From contig NC_133121.1 of the NCBI RefSeq assembly GCF_033568475.1, forward strand, positions 1,922,001 to 1,986,000: a DNA stretch of 64,000 nucleotides, in the 5' to 3' direction. The stretch is from Henckelia pumila. Its lineage: Eukaryota > Streptophyta > Magnoliopsida > Lamiales > Gesneriaceae. Both the position numbers and the translations under genes were made by a program. The notes beneath the pieces are model-generated. The model was not told the origin of the DNA. It ran no database searches and saw only the letters and a list, made by a program, of their open reading frames with translations. This document shows positions 14,346-27,329 of the stretch, one piece after another (the stretch's first letter is position 1; every line of letters begins with the position of its first letter).

Positions 14346-17227
14346 ATGGATAGTTTGTGCTGTTTCACCTCACAGGTAAGGTCTCTTTATTTTTTGTCTG
14401 CGTTTTAAGCTTTTTTAAAGGATTGCTGATCTTGGAATTGATGTTTACTTGCATATTTGTCGATTTTAGTGAATTCGAAGCTAAAGTGAATCAGATATTT
14501 AATTTAGGAGGCAACTTTATGTTTGGGTATCTTTTTGTTCAAGGATTGACTGCCTTTGCAGGTCTACTCATGATCTGAGTCTCGATGGATTATGTGCTTA
14601 CACTTGCCTTGTAGTTATAGTGTTATACTTATTAGAGAGTTGCAAAGGAACATAGATATCGAGTAGCACGAGCAACATGTAAGGCGAGGCACGTGATTTA
14701 TCGAAGCTAAGCTATATAAGGAATAAAATATAATTTGCCATGTAATTTATGAGTTATTGAACGATAATTAAATAATTAATCACTAGCCTACAAGCCAAAT
14801 TGAAGCATTATTCCCTTTCCATTCCATTCAGATCGAGTTCTCCTTCCCTACCCTTTTAAGGCGTGCCTGTGCTGCACTTTGAGGCTTTGAAGCGGCCAAG
14901 GCTTGTACTTTACATCCAAAGCATTTGCTTTATTGCCTTGGCCTTTGTCTAATCACAACGGCTGAGCCTTACTGCATATTTAGGCCACATGCACGCCTTA
15001 TTATGGCATTTAGTTAATATGGGGTGCCTTCGTCATGTTGACGTGATCAAGGATTTAATGGTTTTGCTTTTGGTATGCATAGCTACAAATTTGTGGACTT
15101 GGAATCATATAGGACGCAAATTGGAGAAAACATCTGTTGATTTCATTTTGAGATCTTATGCTTGGTCTAAGTTTGTCTGCGATCCAACATTTGTGATTTT
15201 ACCAAATGTTAATTTGTGAGGGAATCTTCAAGTACTGAACAGTAGTTCTCTGAAATTCAACTTAAATCTACATTAAATTTGCACTTCATTTTCTGCATTT
15301 TATATTGACAACAAAAGTTTAGCCATGAAGCTGACATGGTTACCCAGATCAACAAATTAAAACTTGTGTGTTTTACAGAAAACATTAATGCAGCAGCGGA
15401 GGATGTTTGGAACTTGAGCTATACAGTCACAAGAATTTAGCTAACTTAAAAATATTCCCATCACTTATTTTCTAGATATTGTTTTGTTTGGACTTATTTT
15501 TTCTGTTAAAAATTCTTCTTTTCATTCTGCAGCATTCGTCACTTGGCTCTGGCAAGGGAAGAAGCAATCTTGGGACTGTCAAGTATGGAGTCAGTTTAGT
15601 AAAAGGGAAGGCAGATTATCCTATGGAGGATTATCATGTGGCTAAATTTGTGCAGTTTCAACGTCGTGAGCTAGGGCTATTCGCTATTTTTGATGGCCAT
15701 CTTGGAGATAGCGTGCCAGCATACTTGCAGAAGCACTTGTTTTCAAACATCTTGAAGGAGGTTAGCTACTTTGCCAAAGAAACTGTCGAATCTTTGGGAT
15801 TTCCATCCATAATTATAACTATTAGATGGGGTTGATTTTAGAAAGACTCGATCTTAGGAAAGCTTGATTCTAACACGCTCGAATCCAAGCTGGGTGACAT
15901 TCGTTGTTCAAGATGGTGTGTGGGGAGGAATTATCATTTATGTGCTATGGCAGGCAAAAGCTTTTAAAGATAATCACCTTTTAAAATTTTGGTTTTTTTT
16001 TTAGAAAAGCCTGCTCTGCAGAACTTGCATTTGGTCTCTTACTGTTGAATATACACCAATATCTCAAATAATTGGTTTTTATTGCTACTAACTTATTCAA
16101 GTTGTATAAAATCTCCCTAATGGTTTCATGTCCACATGTGTCGCATGGTTCCAGGAGGAGTTTTGGGCTGATCCTGGCAGGTCTATTGCAAAAGCATACG
16201 AAAGAACGGACACGCAATTCTCTCCCAAAAACCCGAGCTGGGTAGAGGGGGGTCCACTGCAGTAACTGCAATTCTCATCAATTGCCGACGGCTTTGGGTG
16301 GCCAATGTTGGAGATTCCCGAGCTGCTCTTTCTATGAGGGGACAAGCTATACAGATGTCTATTGATCACGAGCCGAACACGGAGAGAGACGGCATCGAGA
16401 ACATAGGCGGATTTGTCTCAAACGTGCCTGGTACTACTGGCTACCTATTACTTGAACAAGAACTGTTCTAATACACCATTTTTTTTTTGCCTGTGTACCT
16501 ATTTCGCCGTCATGCTTTCAGAGTGGACAGGAGGATCTTGGAAACCAATTCTTGATTTGAACAATTTTTGTTTCTTGCTAATTTGACCAGAAATTTAATA
16601 TCTCGACCTAAATGTTTTAGTTCTAGATCATACTTGTACAAATTTTTGAGTACATGTAGAACCATGCTCTAGTTGCCCAGAAATTTGAATTTCCTTGTGA
16701 AGAAACAAAGTAGTTGAAACGATGATCTCCTCCTCTCCAGAATTTACAGATTTTCTATGAGCGCGTTCTCCATTTCTGTACATTCCATATCAATAGTGTA
16801 GCTAAGACTTGAGACTCACTCTAACAGGAGATGTTGCAAGAGTAAACGGGCAGTTAGCCGTTTCCCTTGCATTTGGAGACAAGAACTTAAAGTCTCACCT
16901 ATGATCCGACCCTGATGTCACCAATGTTGATATTGATGATGACACCGAGCTCCTCATTCTTGCCAGTGATGGCTTATGGAAGGTCTCCACCCCCACCCTC
17001 ACCCTCACCCTCACACTCACCCTCTAGTCTATTATCCTCTTTGCAACTTTTTTTTATTGATCCTCAAAACACACATTTCACCCCATTTCCAGGTGATGTC
17101 GAATCAAGAAGCCGTAGATATGGCGAAGAAGATCAAAGATCCACAGAAGGCGGCCAAACAATTGGCCGTGGAAGCACTGAATCGAGACTGTAAAGATGAT
17201 GTCTCCTGCATCGTTGTCCGGTTCTAG
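14346..17227 (+). pseudogene. Protein phosphatase 2C, copy A (broken)
   Basis: Exons by homology to copy B: 14346-14375 (MDSLCCFTSQ), 15533-15760, 16155-16428, about 16830-16980, and an end exon from about 17093 to the TAG at 17225-17227. The family removes phosphate from Ser/Thr using two metal ions; this subgroup resembles Arabidopsis PP2C10/39/58-type proteins. [23 protein letters not shown] and a C-terminal DDVSCIVV are visible. Exon 3 has lost one base near 16207 and two more near 16386, so the frame is wrong between them and meets stops. Exon 4 has TGA at 16902-16904 where B has CGA. Gene parts are otherwise ordered and spliceable, so the damage looks recent. A transcript could still be made. 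Confidence 0.85.
16988..17024 (+). repeat. CCCTCA microsatellite in intron 4 of PP2C copy A
   Basis: Imperfect CACCCT/CACCCTCA units follow the donor of exon 4. Copies B and C lack the expansion. Confidence 0.7.
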
Positions 17228-18010
17228 ACGTTGGAGCATAAGCTTTTTGTATATTATTGGTGTTGCTCATGGAATACGATAAGACTACAGATGTTTGAAC
17301 TGTCACATAAACCGCGAAGGCCTCGATCGGATTGTATGGATGTTGCGATTGGAGAGAAACAATCGGTATCGGCTTCTGTAATGGGAAGTATTGAAAGGTG
17401 TTTGTGATGTTGTTTTGCTTTTCATGGTTCATTTCTTATGTGTAGATTTCAAGATCATTCGCCGAATTTGAAAGTTGGGTGTATTTTCTGTAATAAATTT
17501 TAAATAGAATAATATGGTTACATGATTAATTTCAAGCTCTTTTTTATTTTTTATTTTTGAATTATTTTCATAACCTTTAAGAAAATGGTAGCATATGTTT
17601 CAGTATATAATATTAGCTCAGACTCCCTCAACTTGGGAGAACATAAATTTCAGTATTAAAACTAAAATATTTGCATGTTTGTAATCTTTGCAGCTCGGAA
17701 CATCATAAAACGGACGGTCATTTATTGTGAAATCATAAGAGTGAAAAATAATTTGATGATACATGAAATATTAGCAAAATGACAAATTAATATACAAAGT
17801 TTTTGTTAGTATTCTGATTGATACGTATATATTGGTTTGTATTTCTTCTTTTATTAACTTTGCAAGTAATTCCAACCAAAACATTTATCAATTAATCGAA
17901 TGGAAAATGAAAAATTTAAATAATATTTTAATTAATTAATTATATGAAAAGAGACGGACGAAAAGAGAGGCACAAAATTTTATATTATGTAATGCCTAGA
18001 CTACATTTTG
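17228..18010 (+). repeat. 3' flank of PP2C copy A, shared with copies B and C
   Basis: Blocks such as TATATTATTGGTGTTG, ATAAAACGGACGGTCATTTA and TGTAATGCCTAGACTACATT recur reverse-complemented at 43960-44848 (copy B), and in part at 34640-35460 (copy C). The similarity ends near 18010, which marks the right edge of the duplicated block. There is no coding signal. Confidence 0.65.
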
Positions 18011-18795
18011 TGATAAATGTTAATGAATTAGGCACTTATTTCATATAATCTCATATTATATGGGATTTGATTTAAATCCCGTCACATATGAGATAGTATC
18101 TCTTTATTTTGTTGTATATCTTTATTTATTTTGTTGTCTTTCTTCACGTTAAATAAGAAACATAATATATGTAAAACATATATGGAAAAAAATGAAATAG
18201 AAGTTTTCTCGGTTTTTTCAATTACATTAATTTAAAAACCAGATTTTCATATTTTGAATTGAAACTTAAAAAATCTTGAAACTAAAACTTAAAACTCGAA
18301 ATATTTTTTTAACCAATAGAAATTTCAATAAAACAGAGAATGTTACAATAATCGTTAAATATTTTTTCGAAACAATTTTATCTTTAATTTTTTGGGAGTT
18401 TTTCGTTCCTATTTAAAATTATTATTATAAGAGTTGATATTATTTATACTTTATTTTATTTATAATATTTACGTTCTATTTCATCATCATCATCATGTAT
18501 AACATGTGTGAAATGCGCCTCGCCCAAACCCTGAACGACACAAGAAGATCTCCTTGACTCATTTCCCCCCATTTTGACCTCTAGTCCACTCCTATTCCGC
18601 CGCGGCACACCCGCCACACCTGCCTCCCCGGCGATCACGTCCGATCTGGTAGGTGAAGTATTTTGTTACCACGGTCTATTTTATTAGAATGCAAGGAATT
18701 TATTGATTTAACTTCCATCGTTTACTTTCCTCTGTGTGTGAGTCGTGCATTTTGATGATATCGAGGTTTGTTTCGAAATCTAGCTAGAATCGAAG
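18011..18795 (+). promoter_or_regulatory. Spacer and presumed leader of the second CDC48C-like gene
   Basis: It is AT-rich to about 18480, then GC-richer. A likely non-coding first exon ends at a good donor (TCTG|GTAGGT near 18648), with an acceptor CTAG near 18786 ahead of the ATG at 18796. This is inferred from composition and splice-like sites only. Confidence 0.35.
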
Positions 18796-21700
18796 ATGAA
18801 TGATTCTGATTCGACTCGCCAAAAGATGGAGGATGAGGAATATGAGGATCTAGCAGGGATGAGTAAAATAGTGATCCAAGAAGTGGAACTTGCGGTGATG
18901 CTCCCTCTTTTTCGTACATATCTTCTGCACCATCTGGGACTGACTCCCACCGTGGGGGTGTTGCTTCACGGCCCACCTGGAGTTGGTAAAACTATGCTGG
19001 CTCATGCCGTTGCCAAGAAGGCAAATGTCCCAATTTACAAGATTTCTGTGACTGAGTGCTTGTCTGGAGCTTTAGGTATATATGCTTTCAATATGCTTTA
19101 AATAAGTATGTCCCAATTTACAAGATTTCTATGACTGAGTGCGTGTCTGGAGCTTTAGGTATATATGCTTTCAATATGCTTTAAATAAGTATGTCCCAAT
19201 TTACAAGATTTCTGTGACTGAGTGCGTGTCTGGAGCTTTAGGTATATATGCTTTCAATATGCTTTAAATAAGTGCTTCATTGCATTGCATTCTAATTTTT
19301 CCCCCCGGCCCACTTGAACTTTACAGTTGGGCCTGAAGAGACCATAAAAAAAATCTTCTTAGAAGCGAACAGCACAGCGCCTGCGATTGTTTTTATCGAC
19401 GATATCGATGCAGTCACATCAAACAACGGAGATTTTCATGATGACACAGCGCGACTGCGCATTTTTTCACAGTTGAGAAAGTGCATAGACGAGTCGTACC
19501 AGCTCTCTTGCCAAAAAGTTTCGGAAAGATCTGACGAAAAATGTGGTTGCGTTGTCATAATCGCGGAAACTACCAGACTGGACGCCATCCACCCTTCCCT
19601 GAAGACAGGTGAACGTTTCGGATGTCAAATCGCTGTAGATTATCCCAATGAAGAAGCAAGAAATGATATATTGGTTAAGTTCGCCAGCAAAGATAAAGTT
19701 GATGCAGGAGACATACGGAAAGTTGCCAGGTCCACTGCTGGGTTTGTTGGAGCTGATCTGGCTTCACTCGTTGACAAGGCTAGAACCCTTGCGGTTGACG
19801 ACAGAAAAGATCTTACGCTTTCTGAATTTGAGGTAATCAATCATGCTTCGGGTCCAAAATTGGTAAATAATGGATGAATTATGGTGCTTAATTGAGTTTT
19901 CTTAACATTTTAGTGATCGTGTTCAACTCCAAACTTGCGTGCTTTCCTGCCCTGCCGTCTTTCTTTGGTACGAAAAGAGAAGGAAGTACAAAATGCTGTG
20001 AAATTCGACGATTTGTGATTGGGCCTCGTTATCTTTTAGCTTTCTGTTTTTCTTTGTTGGAGTGATTGCCTGTAATTATATGCCCTCGTCCTGTTTACAC
20101 ATCATGTATTATTATTATTATTTTTTTACGTTTATAATAGTTTCACTCACCTTGTTTCTCTTGTCATGTCGTATCCTTTTTTGTTTTCTGCAGAAAGCTG
20201 GTAAAATGGTACAACCTCTTATAAGAGAAGGTTTTTCTGTCTTGCCATGTTTGAACTGGGATGATGTTGGAGGTCTTGGTTATCTCAAAAGAGAACTAAG
20301 CATTGAGATAGTTGATCGATCAAAGCGTCCTGAAGTTTTTGAGGTGATTAATTTCATTGCAAGTGTGATTGAGGTGATTTAGATGGATGTTTGCTTTGAG
20401 CTCATGATGAGCTGATATTGGGCTTTGAGTTTCTCAGCAATATTCAAAATTTTTGAATTTTTATATGCATAGTTATCATGTTAATGCCATATCCGGCAGA
20501 TTCAATTTTTCTCTTTCTTTTATGTGTTCCCAATGGGCTTATGTTGATTGCACGATGATATTTCACCTTCTTGACAGAAAATGCTCCAACTTGTCATATT
20601 TATTCTAGGACTTTGAGGAGTTTGATTCTTGAAATAGATTTGCTATTGTACAGGAGCATGGGCTTGATTTATGGGCTGGAATTCTGCTTTATGGCCCTCC
20701 AGGAATTGGGAAGGCACTGGTTGCCAAGGCTGCGGCAAACGAAGCTGGCGCGACCTTTATTCACATTAAGGTTCCTTCAATTTCGTCTCCCATGGTATAG
20801 CTATGAGTGCATAAATTTTGGTTCCTTGCAGTAATATTTTCTTGGTGTATATCAAGGGCCTGGAACTGCCAAAAAACTATTATGGGGGAAGTGGTTTGGC
20901 AGAAATTTTCCGTCGTGCAAGAATATGTTCTCCATGCGTAATTTTCTTTGAAGAGGTACACTCTCTCTCTTCTTTACTTCCATCTACACTCCTCCATCTT
21001 GGCCAAGTTTATGCCTTTGGGTTCCTTTCTGCATGTTGGGCGTGCTTTGTGTGTGTGTATATATATATGTATATTAATTGTTTTGGCCGATCTTCATTTC
21101 TTCCCTTGATAAGTGAGTTTGAACTTTTATGGATATGTATGTTTTCTTATATACCTAATTCTTCTTTTACTAGGTACATACATTATTATCAAAAGACCGC
21201 GGCAAAGAAAGGGGACTTGTTGCCAAGCAACTGTATTATACGGTCAATAACGCACACCTTTACAAACAACACCCCTTTCCTTTGAGTATAATCTCCATTT
21301 ATTTGCCTACACTTAAATTATGGGTTTGTAAACCAGTTGCCTGTATCATTTCAGCTACTGCAGGAGTTCGACGAAGGAAAGAACCAGGGTCTCTTCTTGA
21401 TTGGTTCCACAGATAGGTAGGGATTTGTCTTGGATCATTTTTGTGGATGAGAAATATATATTTTCTTAGGTCTCTCGTCTAAAATGCCTAATCTTACGAC
21501 ATGTTGATAGGCTTGAAGCTATGGACCCATCAGTTCTTAGATATGGAAGATTTGGGAAGAGATATTATATCCCACTTCCTAGTCCCGGCGATCGTGGAAA
21601 GATCATGGCTGTGCTTGCTCGGAAGAACAATATACATACCGATGCTGATCTTGTAGGTCTTGGGATGCACAGTCTTGTAAATTTCAGCGGAGCTGATATA

Positions 21701-22070
21701 TCCAAATTGGTATGACAATTATTTTTCAGCAAACATTTTTCTTGTTTCTTGATTAGTCCTTCATGATTTTTTTTAAATATGATTAATTGCTTCCGGAAAT
21801 GACAGTTGAATCAAGCTTTCGTTGCTGCATCAAAAAGAGGTTCGGCTGACTCGCGTATCGTGAACAATGAGGATTTTGTAACAGCATTGAAGAAGATCTC
21901 ACCCACCATTTCTAAAGAGGTGTGTCTGCTTGACTTTATCATTTAAATTATCAACGGTATAATTTCTTATTAAAAATTTGTGTTTTTATTTTATTATTAT
22001 TATTATTATTTTTATGATGTAGGAAAATCAGCACTATGAGAGTGTAGCAAAAGAATTCAAATTGCTGTGA
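18796..22070 (+). CDS. CDC48C/NVL-like AAA protein with degenerate ATPase sites, ten exons
   Basis: Exons: 18796-19075, 19327-19832, 20194-20343, 20654-20770, 20857-20955, 21174-21242, 21355-21416, 21511-21709, 21806-21919, 22023-22070. They join in frame to 547 aa. Both AAA modules are present, but the long N-terminal region of CDC48C is absent. D1: Walker A GPPGVGKT (59-66, normal), Walker B FIDD (116-119, Asp for catalytic Glu), arginine-finger region KTGERFG instead of RPGRFD. D2: Walker A GPPGIGKA (326-333, Ala for Thr), Walker B FFEE (381-384, Glu for Asp), sensor GSTDR (Asp for Asn), RYGR for RPGR (438-441). The open frame across ten exons argues for a gene, the motif losses for a non-hydrolysing or failing one. 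An 83-bp triplication overlaps the end of exon 1. It is a paralogue of the gene at 4675-9078, with the same intron positions in D2. Confidence 0.75.
19025..19273 (+). repeat. Three exact-period 83-bp tandem repeats spanning a splice donor
   Basis: Units start at 19025, 19108 and 19191. Each carries the last 51 bp of exon 1, the donor TTTAG|GTATAT and the first part of intron 1. The units differ by only a few bases, so the expansion is recent. Only the first donor keeps a usable frame, because the repeated intron part ends in TAA. Confidence 0.93.
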
Positions 22071-23679
22071 AAAGGAAATCAATATACCGACATTCATCTA
22101 CCGAGGCCAGGAGGAGATCTACCTCGTACATACGCAAATCTGACATTCCTTGAAGCATTAGCCTGCACCAAAACTAGTGGTTTCCTTAATATTTGTGGGT
22201 CAAATCCTTCCTTCACCTCCAGTTTTAGTCCATCGAAGAAACAATTGAAATACTAAATAGAACAATTGAGAAGCTAATCATTATGGTCAACTTTACTACT
22301 GTGTTAATTTCCATATCTACTTGCTGATAAAACACAAAATTGTTTGTTTTACAAGTGGCCCTCTTCATATTTGTGGGACAATCCCGACTTATTTTACTCG
22401 TGTTTGTTTTTGGGATCAATCTCCTAAAGCATAGTTCCAAGCAAGTTTGATTTTTATATTGTCTTTAATGTATTACTTATATTTAATTCAAAAAGTTGTT
22501 ATGGAAAAAAGTTTCATTTTATTCTTAAATTTAGCTCACATCTTTTTTAATTTAAATTCTAAATGATTAAATAATCTTCATATTTCTAAAATATCTGTCA
22601 TTTTCTCTCCATCTAATTTTTTTTTTGAAAATTATACACATACTCTACAAATTGTAACAACTCCTCTGTACTTTATTTCAAAAAATATACTAAATAGTCA
22701 TATTTATTATATTTTACGGCCCAATTTTTTTTTAAGAGTAAATTATGGTAAAAATAAAGAAGCTAAATAACAGCACATCTATAATATAACATATATATGT
22801 TACTTATATAGATGAATAAAAAATTATATTAATTTTGTAAATAAATTATTAGCTCAAATAAAACTTTGATAATTTTGATTTCTTTAATATTAATGTAAGA
22901 ATATTGTTATGATTTTTTTTAAAAGATAATATTACTAGAACTTTCAAACTTACTAAAATTACAATGTTAGCATTTGCTTACTTTTAAAATACAAGATAAT
23001 TTATTTTTTGTTTAATTTTCATTTTCAAATTGGGGATTTTTTTTTTTGGAAAACTAAAATAAAAAATAGATTTTCAAAATTAATTTTGATCCCTAGAATT
23101 TAATGAATATCATAAATTAACCCTCACAAATATATTAAACCATAAAATAAATGACAATGACTAATTGTGTTGTAATTTCCAAATTTTATCATCCTTGTTT
23201 TTTTGTTTTGTGATGTAGAAAAAGGACACTACGAGAATGTGACGGAGCTTCAAATTGAAATGATACTTTGTTGGATCATATAATGCGTACGGAGGGAGAT
23301 GGATACATAGTTCGAAATTTTCTTCTTTTTTCAACGATTCAGTTGAAGTATCAACTGACCTTTTTTTCCTTTTTTTGGCTGTCAAATATCAATCAACATA
23401 GTATGTGTGGACTAAAGTTGACTGACATATTGAACAAAAGATGAATACATCGATTGAAAATGGAAGTAACACATAATGTTTCTGAATGTTCGGAGATTAA
23501 AAACTCCTACGTCACTCCTTCTTTTTTTTGGAAAAGATTCGCTAAAAGATTTGAGTATTACAATAAAATTGCAAGACTCCGATTTAGTTAAGGACTTAAC
23601 ACTGTCTTGACTGAAACTTCTAGTACATAACTTAATTCAGTACATAGTCCTCGACTGCTTTACAAATACAAAGTGTATA
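22071..23679. other. AT-rich spacer
   Basis: Apart from the exon scrap at 23219-23264, I see no gene. Long homopolymers of A and T dominate 22440-23160. Confidence 0.6.
23219..23264 (+). pseudogene. Scrap of a CDC48C-like last exon
   Basis: After a TGATGTAG acceptor-like site, the sequence reads GHYENV-like and then CTTCAAATTGAAATGA. It parallels the true last exon at 22023-22070 (QHYESV, then ATTCAAATTGCTGTGA), and the upstream TGATGTAG is shared. It is probably the end of a third, otherwise lost tandem copy. The match is short. Confidence 0.4.
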
Positions 23680-23704
23680 TGTAAGGCCCGAGATTATTTG
23701 ATTT

Positions 23705-26700
23705 TGTAACGTCCGAAAATTTGCTACGTAAATCCGCATGCATAACTAAGAGATTTAATAAGTTTAAAATAATGTGAAAATGTGTTAAATTGTTTTTATG
23801 AGTGATTATTTAAATTATGTGATTTATTTTCATGTTTTAAATATTTTTTCGGCATTTAAATTTGTTTTCTGTGGTTTATGAATTTATTTGAGAAAGTTTA
23901 TTTTATGATCGCGTAGGCGGGGCCGTGGATGGACGAGATGTTTGTTTTCACCCAAAATATTTTCGGAGATTTTTAGGAGCCTTAAAATATTATTTTAAGG
24001 TATAATTTGAAGAAAATTATGGTATTTATATATATGTATATTTAGATGTCCGTTTTTACCCAAAATAAATCATTTTAATGACTTTTATTAAGTTTTAAAA
24101 ATCACCTATTTTATTATTTCGGGATTTTTAAGTTTTTAGCAAATTATCATGTATTTTTTTAGTTTAAATTTTAGTAATTATCTACCCAAAGTATTTATTT
24201 AAATATTTAACCTAGACTACCCAAATATTATCCTAAGATTTTCTACCCTATCTCACGCCTCAACTCCCTAGCCGCCTCCCTCAACCTTTCTCCATCATCT
24301 TCATCGTTCCAGCAAGATTTTCACAGCCCCGTAGCCGAGCTTTTAAGATTTTATATTGGTTGGAGATCTGTTCGTCCCGGAGAGCCGTACGACGCGACAT
24401 AAACGTTATTTCTTGCAAATATTCATCAAGGCACGTTTGAATCCCTTCTTGAACATCATTTAAGTCATATTATTCTGATTTTAGCATGAAAATTATGATC
24501 TTGCATGATATATGTGGTTTTAATGAAGAACATTCATGAACATGCATAGAACCTACGTTTTTAAAGCTTATGAATCAATTTTATCACATTTTTCTGTCAT
24601 GGATTGTTCTAGCTTGCTGACCAACGGGTTGAGGGTTGATATAGGGTCCCTAGGGTCGTGTTTGGATGACGGTTCAGTGGCTTTAATCGTTGGTTTGGGC
24701 TAGGTTCATGCTGGACGCAGGTTTAGACGCAAACTAAGCGGTTTGCGTGCGAGGGCTCGTTCTTGGTCCACAGGACGAGTTTTAGGTTGGTTCTAGTTGA
24801 GTTATAATCCCAAGACCTTTGGAAAGTTTTTCCAGGTGGTTCTCCGGCCGGTGGTGGCCGGAGATTGGCGGCCGAATGGCCGGAATCAGCGGTCGCGTTC
24901 TGCACGAACAGCAGCAGAGGGGCTCTGTTGTTTTGGTTCGTTCTCCTTCTACAGGGCTCGGTTTAAGGTCAAATTTGTTGGGTTAGAACCGTCTGGGTGT
25001 TGGCTAAGTATGGGAGGTGGTTTCACATCCAAAGGTGGCCTGAGCAGGCAGCACGATCAGATTTTCGGAAGCCGCTCAGGGCTGCCTCGAGTTGGGCTTA
25101 GGGAGAGGTAAGCTAGGGTTGTGTCTGGTGTTTTGGTAGGCCGGGCTCGGCTTTTCGGGTCCGGGTTGGGTCTAAAATATAATGGGTCAAGTTAGTTTGG
25201 TTCGGGTTTGGTTTATATTAGTTGGACTCGGGTATTTTTATTTTGAATTAAATAAGAGATTAAGTTAATAATAAATGAGTTTGAGTTCGAGTTAATTAAT
25301 TAATTAGACTAGTTTGATTTTAATTATGGGCTTAATTAATTAATGAAGTGAGCCCACTAATTTGTCATGGGCCGTGTGATCCATGAAAATTATTGGACCA
25401 AGTTGTGGCGGGTTTAGTAATTTTATCGGTCAAATTTATAAGTTAATGGTTAGTTAATAATTTTATTAATTTAACTTTAAGTTAATAAGTTGATGGGCCT
25501 AAATTATGTTTTTAGTAAGCCCATTAGTTTTCCATGGGCCTGGGGGCCCATGAAGCTTAATGGGCCTTTCAGGTCGGGCTTTTGGGTTTTTGAGTCAGTC
25601 TAAAAATTTATGGGTTTAAGTTAAGTGGTCAGCAGCTCAAACAAGTCCTTGGAAAAATAAACGTCCGTAAATATATATTTAATTCATGCATGCATTTTTA
25701 TTAGATATATAAGTATGATTTTTAAGAAAATAAATTAAATATATATTTACGGACAAATTTTCATGAAATAAAGAAATAAATGATATTTTTTTAAGTTCAT
25801 GCATCATGTAAGAATTTTTATGATAAATTTAAATGTATGTTAAGAAAAATATATTTGTATGGAAGTTGAAGTGAAGGTGGAAAGTGATGTGGTTGGAGGC
25901 CGGGATACCTGGGCCCGGTGACCTTCCTAATGATGTATAAGTATGATGAGCTTATGAATCCAGCTGAGAGGGCTGGTGAAGTGGCAGCACAGAGGTGAAA
26001 ACCCCACCGCCGCGTACGTTGGTTTATAGATTGATCAATCGCTCAGTATGATGCCACCGACATGGATACGACCTGTTGAGAACTAAAAAATTATGATAAG
26101 ACATTTTATGAGATTTATTAAATATGATGTTTATGTTTAGCATGATGATGAAGCATTATAATTATTTATTCATGTTTATATGCATAATATTTTAAGAGCA
26201 TGCACGTATAATTATTATTCACGTATTTTATATGATGTGTGCTTGTGTGTGGTTTTATTTTGTTATATAAGGATAGAACGTGCTGAGCCTCTAGGCTCAC
26301 TAGATTTAAATGGTGCAGGTGAGCAGAATGTTAATGAAGTTAATGTGTTCCCGACTGGTGGCGAGGACATATGAGTATCCAGGCGGCTAGAACCCGTGAC
26401 CATTGCTCTAAGATGATTTTTATGTTGAGACTAGAACATATATTTCCGCATATGTATTATTATTATAGATTTTTAGTATATGCATGGATTTTACATTTAA
26501 GTAATTATTTTCTAAGTTTTCATGAATTTTTGTGAAAGAAATATTATTTAGGAATTTTATTATGACATTCTTATAAATTATTATTTAGTAATTAGTTTTA
26601 AGTATTTAATTGCATGCGTGTACCTTTATTGTATTTTTTGTGTATTTTTATTTTAAATTAAGTAAAGTTATTTTTAAGTACGATATATATATGTATGGGC

Positions 26701-26776
26701 ATATATATATTTATATTCATTATTTTATAATAAGAGATTTAAAAAAAAAATTCAGTAGTAGTTTTAGGATGTTTCA
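23705..26776 (+). repeat. 5' LTR of the nested element
   Basis: This 3072-bp direct repeat is about 99% identical to 27330-30400. Open frames inside it (for example 24797-25111) recur in the other LTR but resemble nothing known, so I treat them as chance. Confidence 0.95.
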
Positions 26777-27329
26777 TTTGGTATCAGAGCAATGGTCCTT
26801 GGAGGGTTACTAGTCTGCTACACGGAGCTCAGAAGCCGCACTGCCAGTTTGTAAGTTTTAAATGTTTTAAATTATGTTTATGCATGGGACACATGATTTT
26901 TGTTTTAATGATTTATGAAAATGATAATTTTAAGTTATGAAAGTCTTAAAGTTAAAAAAAAAAAAAAATTAGTTATGCAATGCGGTTATGTAGAGAATTT
27001 ATGGAAATTACAGTATGTTTCTGAGACACGTTACACACCAGGATGACTAGAATGATATTTGTTTAAAAAATTAAGTTTGATAATTTATGAGACGTAAGTT
27101 TGACATTTAGATTTGTAGATTAAGTTATGATTTTAGATTTTAAGTTTGACAAGTTAGGAATTTTTTTTTTCTTTTTGAGATTTAAGTTGAATTTTAGATA
27201 TATAAATTAAGTTATGTTTTTGGGATTTAAGTTTAAAAAATTAGTTTTGAAACATTTTAGTCATGTGTTATTAGACGACTAAGTTAAATCAAATTTCGAG
27301 GACGAAATTCCATTTAAGGGGGAGAGAAT
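26777..27329 (+). mobile_element. Interior of the nested element
   Basis: It contains the primer-binding site, an untranslated leader-like stretch and the TTTCGAGGACGAAATTC block that normally ends the pol gene of Tekay/Del-type elements, then the polypurine tract. No coding sequence is present. Confidence 0.85.

Noticed and set aside
16988-17024. CCCTCA run as an interstitial telomere
   Set aside because: The unit is CCCTCA/CACCCT, not CCCTAAA. It is a microsatellite in an intron.
19025-19273. Regular 83-bp repeats as a CRISPR-like array
   Set aside because: There are no unique spacers between units, the context is an exon border of a nuclear gene, and the units are directly adjacent.
21174-21243. 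Lost splice donor in the second CDC48C-like gene after CAA (21230)
   Set aside because: The in-frame donor ACG|GTCAAT at 21243 aligns with AATCAG|GTCAGT of the first gene and gives a similar exon length, so no loss is needed.
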